Source: Syntrophobacterales bacterium Delta_02 (GTDB lineage Bacteria; Desulfobacterota; Syntrophorhabdia; Syntrophorhabdales; Syntrophorhabdaceae). From it: a DNA stretch of 40,594 bases. Position numbers and translations under genes: made by a program. This document shows, in pieces, positions 1 through 6,763 of the stretch; positions within the stretch are counted from its first letter, which is position 1; each line of letters opens with the position of its first letter. The DNA lies in NCBI GenBank assembly GCA_001603955.1, contig LVAA01000070.1, positions 1-40,594 of the forward strand. The letters are read 5' to 3'. The notes under the pieces are model-generated. The model did not search any database. It was not told the DNA's origin and was given only the letters and a program-made list of their open reading frames with translations.

Positions 1-43
1 GATTTACGGTGGTTAACAACGGCCTTCTCCGTCCTTCCCCGAA

Positions 44-105
44 GGGCTGTTTTCGCCGAAACACCGGCGAGAGCCCTTGCATAAGCCCTTGTGGTTTTAT
101 ATAAT
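44..105 (+). promoter_or_regulatory. Promoter of the metallo-hydrolase gene, with a hairpin abutting the -35 box
   Basis: TTGCAT at 77-82 and a perfect TATAAT at 100-105 are separated by 17 bp, which is a near-consensus sigma-70-type promoter. The predicted start near 112 gives a leader of about 23 nt before the ATG at 135. A nested hairpin (GGGCT 44-48 with AGCCC 72-76, CGCCG 54-58 with CGGCG 65-69) ends directly at the -35 box. It could be the terminator of a gene upstream of the window or a regulatory site, but no T-tract follows it. Bases 1-43 show nothing recognisable. Confidence 0.65.
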
Positions 106-134
106 TAATTCACCTGTATGGCAAGAAGAAAAGC

Positions 135-1043
135 ATGATCGTCAGTTCAACAGGACACGTCGACCGGGATTTCCATGTGACGGGGTTTGCATGGTCGCCG
201 GCCTATCTCTTGAATGGTGTCACGCCAGTGCTGTTCGAGGCCGGTTTCTATTCCATGGGCCCTCTTTACGAAAGAGATATCCGGAAGGTGACGGGCGCCA
301 GGGACCCATCCTTTCTTTTCCTCACCCACGTCCATTACGATCATTGCGGCGCCGCGGCATATTTCAAAAGGGTCTTCCCCGGCATCACGATATGTGCATC
401 GAGACGGGCGAGTGAGATACTCCGCCGCCCTAACGCCATCGAACTCATGACCTCATTGAGCCGCAACTTCACCCGTCTTGCGGAGGCCTTGCCCGATATC
501 GACGGAGACACTATTCTCCATTCGCCGTTCGAGCCCTTCGCCATCGATCACGTTTTCGAGAACGAGGGAACCTTTGACGTCGACCCTTCCCTCCAGGTAC
601 AGGTCCTTTTTACGCCTGGACATACCCGGGACATGCTCAGCTACTACATCCCCGAACGCAAGATCCTCATAGCTACCGAATCTGCAGGCTGCCGCAGCCA
701 GACGGGGCGGATAGTCAGCGAGTTCCTCGTCGACTTCGACGCATACATAGCCTCCCTCAGACGCCTTGCCGACCTGGACACGGATATTTTCTGCCAGGGT
801 CATCATTTTGTCTACACGGGTAGCGATGTGGGAGCGTTCTTCGATTCATCCCTGCAGGCGGCCTTCGCATTCCGCCGGCGCGTCATGGAACTGCTTGAAA
901 TGGAAAATGATTCGGTGGAAAGAGTCGTCGAACGCATCAAGCAGGAGGAGTACGACCCGAACCCCGGACCCAAGCAACCCGAGCGTGCATATCTCCTGAA
1001 TCTCAAGACCCGGGTCGCTCATCTGGCGGGCAAGGCGGGCTGA
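135..1043 (+). CDS. MBL-fold metallo-hydrolase
   Basis: A 302-residue metallo-beta-lactamase-fold hydrolase. The zinc-binding motif is seen as THVHYDHCG (residues ~63-71, HxHxDH). A second histidine follows in FTPGHT (~159-164), and a late ligand histidine sits in CQGHHF (~221-226). The usual bridging aspartate region reads ATESAGC, so a standard Asp ligand is not obvious there. There is no signal peptide or membrane segment, so the enzyme should be cytoplasmic. The family covers thioesterases, glyoxalase II-like enzymes, lactonases and others, and the sequence does not settle the substrate. It has its own strong promoter and lies 188 bp upstream of the beta-oxidation genes on the same strand, so a CoA-thioester or related substrate is possible but only inferred. 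The ATG at 135 is preceded by a weak purine stretch. Confidence 0.8.
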   Translation: MIVSSTGHVDRDFHVTGFAWSPAYLLNGVTPVLFEAGFYSMGPLYERDIRKVTGARDPSFLFLTHVHYDHCGAAAYFKRVFPGITICASRRASEILRRPNAIELMTSLSRNFTRLAEALPDIDGDTILHSPFEPFAIDHVFENEGTFDVDPSLQVQVLFTPGHTRDMLSYYIPERKILIATESAGCRSQTGRIVSEFLVDFDAYIASLRRLADLDTDIFCQGHHFVYTGSDVGAFFDSSLQAAFAFRRRVMELLEMENDSVERVVERIKQEEYDPNPGPKQPERAYLLNLKTRVAHLAGKAG

Positions 1044-1053
1044 TCAGGAAAAA

Positions 1054-1112
1054 GGGTATTGGGGGGCCGGGGCACCACCGTGCTCCGACCCGTGGCCTTT
1101 GGCCCCATACCC
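1054..1112. other. Multi-hairpin intergenic segment after the metallo-hydrolase gene
   Basis: GGGTAT at 1054-1059 pairs with ATACCC at 1107-1112, extended inward by GGGG with CCCC. Inside are a second hairpin (GGGGCAC 1069-1075 with GTGCTCC) and a small one, GGCC-TTT-GGCC (1094-1104). No T-tract follows, so this is not a classical intrinsic terminator. It may still end or stabilise the upstream transcript. Confidence 0.4.
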
Positions 1113-1145
1113 CGCAATAATATTGGCTTTAGGCGACGAAAACAG

Positions 1146-1176
1146 TTGACACGTCATGCCCAATAATAGTTAGATA
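1146..1176 (+). promoter_or_regulatory. Candidate promoter of the beta-oxidation gene set
   Basis: A perfect -35 TTGACA lies at 1146-1151. The -10 is weaker: TTAGAT at 1170-1175 (18-bp spacer) or TAGATA at 1171-1176. The leader would be about 50 nt and carries an excellent ribosome-binding site (AGGAGGGG, ~1221-1228) before the ATG at 1232. Confidence 0.5.
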
Positions 1177-1231
1177 TACGGGCATGTGAATTTTTTAATT
1201 TCAACAAAAAATCACTTATAGGAGGGGTAGT

Positions 1232-2092
1232 ATGGACATAAAGACAATCGGAGTATTGGGCGCCGGCGTTATGGGAAATGGTATTGCCCAGGTAGCCTCG
1301 ATGGCGGGTTACAACGTCATCCTGAGAGACATCGAGGACAGGTTCGTTGAGGGCGGGATCAAGAACATAGACAAGTTCCTGGCCAAGACCGTCGAAAAGG
1401 GCAAAATGTCCGCAGACGACAAGGCGGCCATCATGGGCAGGATCAAAGGCACCACCGATATGGGAGCCATGAAGGATGCGGACTTCGTCGTCGAGGTCGT
1501 TGTCGAAATCATGGACATCAAGAAAAAGGTCTTTGCCGAACTTGATGAGATAACAAAACCCGAGGTCATCCTCTCCTCGAACACGTCATCCATGTCGCTC
1601 ACCGAGATGGCAACAGCAACGAAAAGGCCCGACAAGGTCGTGGGCATGCACTTTTTCAACCCCGTTCCCCTCATGAAGCTCGTTGAGGTCATCCGCGGCG
1701 TCCAGACAAGCGATGCCACCGTCGCAGCCACGATCGACCTCACGAGAAAGTTCGGGAAGGAGCCCGTCGAGGTCAGGGTCGACATCCCCGGTTTCCTCGT
1801 CAACAGACTGATGGTCCCCCACTTCATCGAAGCCATCAAGCTGTACGAGCAGGGCATTGCCTCCAAGGAAGATATCGACAAGGCAGCGAAGCTCGGTCTC
1901 AACTACCCCATGGGTCCTTTCGAACTGATGGACCTCACGGGACTCGACATCAATCTCCACGTTCAGCAGTATTTCTATGACAACCTCCCGAAGGAACTGA
2001 AATGGGATCCCCCACTGACGCTCAAGAACCTGGTGAAATCAAGCAACCTCGGTCGCAAGAGCGGCAAGGGCTGGTACGACTACTCGAAATAA
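1232..2092 (+). CDS. hbd: 3-hydroxybutyryl-CoA (3-hydroxyacyl-CoA) dehydrogenase
   Basis: Oxidises (S)-3-hydroxybutyryl-CoA to acetoacetyl-CoA with NAD+ (reversible). At 286 residues it matches the short, single-function PaaH/Hbd type rather than the long bifunctional FadB type. The N-terminal Rossmann motif GVLGAGVMGNGIAQ (residues ~7-20) binds the dinucleotide. The catalytic region GMHFFNPVPLMKLVEV (~138-153) carries the conserved His and Asn, and GFLVNRLM lies at ~187-194 at the start of the C-terminal helical domain. The strong ribosome-binding site AGGAGGGG supports the start. It is followed after 27 bp by an enoyl-CoA hydratase and then a thiolase, which places it in the crotonyl-CoA to acetyl-CoA branch. 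In a syntroph this branch runs in the oxidative direction; a role in butyrate formation cannot be excluded from sequence. Confidence 0.93.
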   Translation: MDIKTIGVLGAGVMGNGIAQVASMAGYNVILRDIEDRFVEGGIKNIDKFLAKTVEKGKMSADDKAAIMGRIKGTTDMGAMKDADFVVEVVVEIMDIKKKVFAELDEITKPEVILSSNTSSMSLTEMATATKRPDKVVGMHFFNPVPLMKLVEVIRGVQTSDATVAATIDLTRKFGKEPVEVRVDIPGFLVNRLMVPHFIEAIKLYEQGIASKEDIDKAAKLGLNYPMGPFELMDLTGLDINLHVQQYFYDNLPKELKWDPPLTLKNLVKSSNLGRKSGKGWYDYSK

Positions 2093-2119
2093 GACACCGA
2101 CAAAGGAGGGAAGGCTTCC

Positions 2120-2902
2120 ATGGCCTACGAAACTATTATAGTTGAGAAAGAAGCACCCGTCGGGATCATCAAGCTGAACAGGCCTCCGGTGAACCCGTTG
2201 AGCGTGCAGTCCTACTACGATCTCTACGACGCGATCGTCGACTTTGAAAACGACAGCTCCATAGGCGCCATTATCATCACGGGTGATGGCGACAAGGCTT
2301 TCGGGGCCGGCCTCGATGTGAAGGACGTCATGGGGAAATCCGCCGTGGAAACACTCGACTTCCTTTGGACAGCTCCCAGGAAGACCTTCGATAAACTGAC
2401 ATCCATTGCAAAACCCACCATCGCCGCCGTCTTCGGCCTGGTACTCGGTGGCGGGTGCGAACTGGCAACCTGCTGTGACTTCCGGATAGCCTCCGAGGAC
2501 ACCATATTCGGAGTTCCCGAGATCAATCTCGGCATAATGCCCGGCTCCGGTGCAACCCAGCGCCTCCCCCGCCTTGTGGGGCTGCCCAAGGCCAAAGAGA
2601 TGCTCTTCTTCGGCGAAAATGTAAATGCTCAGGAAGCGTACAGAGTTGGTCTGGCCAACAAGGTCGTGCCGAAGGACCAACTGATGGAAGAGGCAAAGAA
2701 ATGGGCTACGAAGCTCGCCGCCAAACCCAAGGCGGCCCTGGCGCTCATCAAGAAATGTGTCGACACCGGCATGGACACCGATATAGCAACTGGACTGACC
2801 CTGGAAATGGACTCTTTCTCGATAGCGTTCACATCCGAAGACGGACGCGAAGGCATCAATGCGTTCGTCGAGAAGAGAAAGCCCAATTACAAGGGAAAAT
2901 AA
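2120..2902 (+). CDS. Enoyl-CoA hydratase (crotonase)
   Basis: Adds water to crotonyl-CoA or other short 2-enoyl-CoAs to give 3-hydroxyacyl-CoA. This is a 260-residue single-domain crotonase. The CoA-binding/oxyanion segment GAGLDVKD (~60-67) and LGGGCELATCCD (~109-120) are present. Both catalytic glutamates of the family are visible, in GGGCELA and in VPEINLGIMPGSGATQRLPR (~132-151), so hydratase activity rather than another crotonase reaction is likely. The ribosome-binding site AAAGGAGGG precedes the ATG. It sits between the hydroxyacyl-CoA dehydrogenase and the thiolase gene; its product is the dehydrogenase's substrate. No acyl-CoA dehydrogenase or electron-transfer flavoprotein lies in the window, so the first oxidation step must be encoded elsewhere. 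Confidence 0.92.
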   Translation: MAYETIIVEKEAPVGIIKLNRPPVNPLSVQSYYDLYDAIVDFENDSSIGAIIITGDGDKAFGAGLDVKDVMGKSAVETLDFLWTAPRKTFDKLTSIAKPTIAAVFGLVLGGGCELATCCDFRIASEDTIFGVPEINLGIMPGSGATQRLPRLVGLPKAKEMLFFGENVNAQEAYRVGLANKVVPKDQLMEEAKKWATKLAAKPKAALALIKKCVDTGMDTDIATGLTLEMDSFSIAFTSEDGREGINAFVEKRKPNYKGK

Positions 2903-3040
2903 CGGGCGTAGCGATATTCAGTCAGGAGGGAACAGTACAAACAGGATCAACCGGCGCGCTGCCTGATCGAACAGTCTCACGATTGACAAGAGCCGGAAAA
3001 GCGCCCTGATTTAACAAAATATTTAGGAGGAGGTAGCTTC

Positions 3041-4252
3041 ATGAAGACTTTTTCAAAGGTGTATATCCCCTATAACGGCTACTATTCAACCCCGTTCTGC
3101 CGTTGGCAGGGGAGTATGCAGAACGAGAACCCGATCGAACTCGGAGCGAAAACGGCAAGAAAATGGTTCCTGGAGAAGAAGAAGGTGGACCCCACCGTCG
3201 TCGACTATCTTTACTATGGGGTCTCCATCGCCCACAAGTACCTGTTCTACAGCCATAACTGGGCTGCAGGCATGTTGACCGACAACAAGAAGAACGTGCC
3301 CGGTCTCATGGTCAATCAGGCCTGCACAACCTCAACAACGATCCTGAGCCTGCTCGCAAAAGACATCGAACTTGGTGTCTACGATGTGGGTTTTGGTCTC
3401 ATGTCAGACCGCTGCTCCAATGGTCCGCACACCGTCTGGCCCAACCCCATGGGTCCCGGCGGTGAGGTCCTCCATGAGAACTGGATGATGGACAACTTCA
3501 ACAGCGACCCCAACGTCACCCCGCCGACAAAGATGGTGGGCACGGCTGAAAACGTCGCCAAGCTGGAAGGGTTCACCAAGGAGCAGTCCGACGCGGTTGT
3601 GCTTCGCCGTTATGAGCAGTACATGATGTCACAGGCAAATGACCGCGAATTCCAGAAAAAATACATGTTCCCCGCGGAAGTCATGGTCACCAAGAAGAAG
3701 ACGAAACTCGTGGAACTCGATGAAGGCGTGACACCCACGAGCGCTGAAGGCCTCGCGAAGCTCGGCCCCGCAGAAAAAGGCGGCATCCACAGCTTTGGCG
3801 CCCAGACATTCCCCGCGGACGGCAACGTCGGTTTCATCGTGACCAATCGGGAAAAGGCGAAAGAACTCAGTGCCGATCCCAAGGTCGAGATCCAGGTTGT
3901 CTCCTACGGTTATTCCCGCGTCAACCCCGGCTTCATGGCTTCAGCGCCTGTCCCGGCGGCGGAAATGGCCCTTGCCAATGCCGGTCTCAAGATCACTGAC
4001 ATGAAGGTGATCAAGAGCCACAACCCGTTCACCACCAACGACCTCAACTTCGCAAAGAAGTTCAACATCGACGTCATGATGATGAACAACTATGGCTGCT
4101 CCCTGATCTACGGGCATCCCCAGGCACCGACGGCCGGCAGGATCATCGCCGAGCTCCTTGAGGAACTTGTCCTGATCGGCGGCGGCTACGGCCTCTGGGC
4201 AGGTTGCGCTGCTGGCGACACCGGCGCATCCATGATCTTCAAGGTTGGTTAA
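3041..4252 (+). CDS. Divergent thiolase (acetyl-CoA acetyltransferase family)
   Basis: A 403-residue thiolase-fold protein, expected to cleave acetoacetyl-CoA (or a related 3-ketoacyl-CoA) with CoA into two acetyl-CoA. The nucleophilic Cys is in MVNQACTTST (~90-99), the Asn/His pair of the second site appears as KSHNPFTTND (~328-337) and YGHPQAPTAG (~359-368), and the second catalytic Cys is in LWAGCAAGDTG (~385-395). All four landmarks are in family order, but their surroundings differ from the usual NxxCxSG, NEAFA and GHPxGASG forms. It is therefore a distant thiolase branch and may have a special substrate. A good ribosome-binding site (AGGAGGAGG) precedes the ATG after a 138-bp gap from the hydratase gene. 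A strong terminator ends the run. Confidence 0.85.
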   Translation: MKTFSKVYIPYNGYYSTPFCRWQGSMQNENPIELGAKTARKWFLEKKKVDPTVVDYLYYGVSIAHKYLFYSHNWAAGMLTDNKKNVPGLMVNQACTTSTTILSLLAKDIELGVYDVGFGLMSDRCSNGPHTVWPNPMGPGGEVLHENWMMDNFNSDPNVTPPTKMVGTAENVAKLEGFTKEQSDAVVLRRYEQYMMSQANDREFQKKYMFPAEVMVTKKKTKLVELDEGVTPTSAEGLAKLGPAEKGGIHSFGAQTFPADGNVGFIVTNREKAKELSADPKVEIQVVSYGYSRVNPGFMASAPVPAAEMALANAGLKITDMKVIKSHNPFTTNDLNFAKKFNIDVMMMNNYGCSLIYGHPQAPTAGRIIAELLEELVLIGGGYGLWAGCAAGDTGASMIFKVG

Positions 4253-4274
4253 CATCTGAGTTGGCATACCGTGA

Positions 4275-4306
4275 ACCGCCCCCCTGAGAACGGGGGGCGG
4301 TTTTTT
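4275..4306 (+). terminator. Rho-independent terminator of the beta-oxidation run
   Basis: A perfect 10-bp stem (4275-4284 with 4292-4301) with loop TGAGAAC is followed by six T residues and a TCTTT tail. It starts 22 bp after the thiolase stop codon. The CCCC-TGAGAAC-GGGG core recurs in the terminator at 38065-38095 when that is read on the minus strand. Confidence 0.93.
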
Positions 4307-4323
4307 CTTTCCCATGTATTTTG

Positions 4324-4352
4324 TTTAATGGCACGGCAAAATAGTGTACAAT
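4324..4352 (+). promoter_or_regulatory. Candidate promoter with a very short leader, nuclease-fold gene
   Basis: TACAAT at 4347-4352 is a good -10 box. The best -35 at 17 bp spacing is the weak TTTAAT (4324-4329). The box ends 10 nt before the ATG at 4363, so the transcript would have only about 3-4 nt of leader. No ribosome-binding site is seen. Confidence 0.4.
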
Positions 4353-4362
4353 CATCATCAAT

Positions 4363-4983
4363 ATGTTCAAAAGGTATATCGCGTTAGTCCTGCTTGCGGC
4401 GCTGATCTTTCCCTTCAGTGCCGCCCTCGCCAAAGACTATGTCGTCAGAAAGATCATCGACGGAAACACGGTCCAACTTGAATCGGGGGAGATCGTTCGG
4501 TACATCGGCGTAGCCACCCCGGAACTCAATAGAAAGGAAGGCGGAGCGGAGTTCTACGCCAGGCAGGCCGTCGGCTATAACAAGAGGCTCGTCTTCATGA
4601 AGAAGGTCAGACTCGAATTCGACACGAAGAAGAAGGACGAAAAGGGACATCTCCTGGCCTATGTCTTCGTCAAGAAAACCTTCGTCAACGCCGATCTCAT
4701 CAGGAACGGCTACGCGCGGGCGGATGTCTCCCGCCCCAACGTCAAATACAGAGACACCCTTCTCGAGGCCCAGAAAAGAGCGAAGGCCGATGACAAGGGC
4801 ATATGGTCCGAGAAGAAAGAAGACACGGAGAAGTATTATATCGGCAACAAGAGAACGTCCAGCTTTCACAGGCCGACGTGCAAGATGATCGAAAAGATTC
4901 CCGAGAAATCCAGAATTATCTTCCATAACAGGAGCGATGCTATTAAAATAGGTTACGTACCATGCAAGATCTGCAAGCCATGA
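4363..4983 (+). CDS. Secreted staphylococcal-nuclease-fold protein with degenerate active site
   Basis: The 206-residue protein has an N-terminal signal peptide (MFKRY, then a hydrophobic stretch to ~22, cleavage near ALA-KD). Next comes an SNase domain (~25-145) and a C-terminal Cys/His module (FHRPTCK ~167-173, CKICKP at the end) like the putative metal-binding tail on many bacterial thermonuclease proteins. Compared with staphylococcal nuclease, the DGDT calcium motif is DGNT, the VDTPE motif is VATPE, and the catalytic Arg87 position (GRxLAY) is GHLLAY. Arg35 (VRYIG) and Glu43 remain. Two calcium ligands and one catalytic Arg therefore appear lost, so nuclease activity is doubtful. The stop overlaps the start of the downstream ExeA-like gene, so the two are translationally coupled. 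It acts outside the cytoplasm. Confidence 0.85.
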   Translation: MFKRYIALVLLAALIFPFSAALAKDYVVRKIIDGNTVQLESGEIVRYIGVATPELNRKEGGAEFYARQAVGYNKRLVFMKKVRLEFDTKKKDEKGHLLAYVFVKKTFVNADLIRNGYARADVSRPNVKYRDTLLEAQKRAKADDKGIWSEKKEDTEKYYIGNKRTSSFHRPTCKMIEKIPEKSRIIFHNRSDAIKIGYVPCKICKP

Positions 4984-6476
4984 CCGAGGAGTACCTTAGA
5001 TACTGGGGCCTTGACCACCATCCGTTCCTGCTTGCCCCCGATGGAAGCATGATGTGTGTGACGGGTCAGTATTTCGAATGCTTCGAGCGTCTTAAATATG
5101 CCATAAACACAAACAAGGGCGGTGTTGTCGTCGCCTCCGAGGACGCCGGGCTCGGCAAGACCACCATCCTTCTCAAGCTGATCGACGAAATGAAGGCCGA
5201 ATATGGTTCCCATTTCCGGTATGCCTTCGTCGATCACCCCACGCTCACCGCCGATCAGATGATCGGCCAGATCACGGGTCTCATGACCGGTGAAGTACCG
5301 GCAGAGGACAAGCTGAGAAACCTCACGACCCTGAAGAACGCCCTGATAGAGGCACGACAGGAAGGGGGCAAGAGCATCATCGTGATCGATGAGGGGCAGA
5401 TGCTCTGCGAGGCCCGGAATGTCCTCCAGGAGCTCCGGGTGCTCATCAACCTCACCCACAACAACGAGTATCTGCACACCTTCATCCTCTCCGGGCAAAA
5501 GGCCCTCTGGGACACCCTGCAGGAGATGCCGGAATTCTGGCAGAGACTTCCTGTCCGCTACTACTTCACACCACTAAGGTTCGAGGAAACACGGGAATTG
5601 ATCAGGTACCGTCTCAACAAGGCCGGCCTCGATGTTGCCCGGGAGATATTCGCCGATGACGCCCTCGAGATCATCCACAAGTATTCCAAGGGGCTTCCCC
5701 GAACGATCATCGCCGTGTCCGATCTTGCCCTTCTCAACGGCTATAACGACAAGACCCGGAAGATAGGTTTCAAGGAGGTTTCCAAGGCCATCAACTCCAT
5801 GAGCGGAAGGGGCGAGAGTCTGCCCTACATCGTTGCCGACAGGGGGGAAACACCTAAAGAGAGTGTGAAGGCACCCAACGAGACGGCCGCGGCGGCGGCG
5901 CGCAACCCGGCGCCTCCCCTGGAATACGTCTCACACAACGCCAGCGACACTTTCTTCAACTCGAACTCCCATCAGTACCTGAAACCCGTATTGATAACGC
6001 TGCTCATACTGCTCTTCGTCTTTATCGGAGCGGCAGGATACCGTTTCGTTCTGGCCACGAAGCAGCCGCAAAACACCGTCATCATAAAGGAGGTCCCGAA
6101 ACCGGAAGTACCGAAAGAACCGGCCGTCGAGAACGCTCAGTCAAAAGATCAGCAGGAACCGGCCGAAACCCCTCCCCAGGCCGCCCAGGCCGACACCGCC
6201 CCCGAAAAGGATGTGATAGCCGCCTTCAGGGACGAAATGAAGAAGAAGAACGAATCCACCCGGAACCGTGTCGCCGTCGTCAATGCGTCGGCCGCCAACG
6301 TCCGGAGCGGTCCCGGTTTAGAGTCCCCGCGGATCCTCACCATCGTCCAGGGCGAGATCCTGCCCATCCTCGATGAACGCAGCGACAGCACGGGAATGAA
6401 GTGGTACAAGGTAAGCCTCTACGGCAACCGCACGGGCTGGATAGCTTCGATAGTCGCAACGGCAACGACAAAGTAA
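4962..6476 (+). CDS. ExeA-like AAA ATPase with a transmembrane segment and C-terminal SH3 domain
   Basis: A 504-residue protein. Residues ~8-285 form an ExeA/GspA-type AAA ATPase: the typical opening ([12 protein letters not shown]), a Walker [11 protein letters not shown] (~59-68) in which the first Gly of GxxxxGKT is Glu, and Walker B VIDEGQ. A Pro/Ala-rich linker leads to a membrane helix (~341-363). A periplasmic proline/glutamate-rich stretch follows, then a bacterial SH3 domain (~438-502; [23 protein letters not shown]). ExeA relatives with a peptidoglycan-binding module help assemble the secretin of type II secretion or pili; no secretin or gsp gene is nearby. The start is ambiguous: ATG 4962, or the in-frame ATG at 4980 that overlaps the upstream TGA (ATGA) and gives the standard ExeA opening. 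The stop codon is the first codon of the palindromic repeat arm. Confidence 0.85.
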   Translation: MQDLQAMTEEYLRYWGLDHHPFLLAPDGSMMCVTGQYFECFERLKYAINTNKGGVVVASEDAGLGKTTILLKLIDEMKAEYGSHFRYAFVDHPTLTADQMIGQITGLMTGEVPAEDKLRNLTTLKNALIEARQEGGKSIIVIDEGQMLCEARNVLQELRVLINLTHNNEYLHTFILSGQKALWDTLQEMPEFWQRLPVRYYFTPLRFEETRELIRYRLNKAGLDVAREIFADDALEIIHKYSKGLPRTIIAVSDLALLNGYNDKTRKIGFKEVSKAINSMSGRGESLPYIVADRGETPKESVKAPNETAAAAARNPAPPLEYVSHNASDTFFNSNSHQYLKPVLITLLILLFVFIGAAGYRFVLATKQPQNTVIIKEVPKPEVPKEPAVENAQSKDQQEPAETPPQAAQADTAPEKDVIAAFRDEMKKKNESTRNRVAVVNASAANVRSGPGLESPRILTIVQGEILPILDERSDSTGMKWYKVSLYGNRTGWIASIVATATTK

Positions 6477-6763
6477 AGACCGTTTCAGGTTCCAAGCTCC
6501 AGGTTTCAGGCAAAAGACAGTTGCGGGTTCCGGGTTGCGCGTTTCGGGCTGTAAAGGTTCCTGTTGTAAAGGTTCCTGTTGTAAAGGTTCCTGTTGTAAA
6601 GGTTCCTGTTGTAAAGGTTCCTGTTGTAAAGGTTCCTGTTGTAAAGGTTCCTGTTGTAAAGGTTCCTGTTGTAAAGGTTCTGTAAAGGTTCGGATCCTAC
6701 CGGAAACTTAACATCTTTGTCTTTCACTTGAAACCTGGAGCTTGAAACCTGAAACGGTCTTTA
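6474..6763. repeat. Convergent-gene palindromic element, AGGTTTC type
   Basis: An inverted repeat of 45 bp per arm (6474-6518 and 6719-6763, 41 of 45 matches) fills the space between two converging genes. Each arm is itself made of degenerate AGGTTTC units. Each arm begins with TAAAGACCG. On the plus strand the TAA is the stop of the ExeA-like gene; on the minus strand it is the stop of selB. A transcript of either gene would therefore enter a ~45-bp hairpin immediately after its stop codon, so a bidirectional terminator or transcript-end stabiliser is the simplest reading. The loop holds the 15-bp tandem repeat described separately. Confidence 0.9.
6551..6691 (+). repeat. 15-bp tandem repeat (eight full copies plus two partial)
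   Basis: The unit GTAAAGGTTCCTGTT is repeated perfectly eight times from 6551 to 6670, followed by truncated units at 6671 and ~6681. It lies in the loop of the palindromic element. The unit shares the AGGTTCC core with the arms, so it probably grew out of the same sequence by slippage. It reads as an open frame (VKVPV repeated) because 15 is divisible by 3, but it has no start signal of its own and is not called as coding. Confidence 0.95.

Noticed and set aside
6551..6691. CRISPR-like array
   Set aside because: The 15-bp units are directly adjacent without spacers and lie inside an inverted repeat; no cas gene is nearby.
6401..6727. Repeat-encoded peptides (VKVPV on plus, NLYNR on minus)
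   Set aside because: The open frames exist only because the unit is 15 bp long; there is no start signal, and the frames overlap known gene ends and the palindromic arms.
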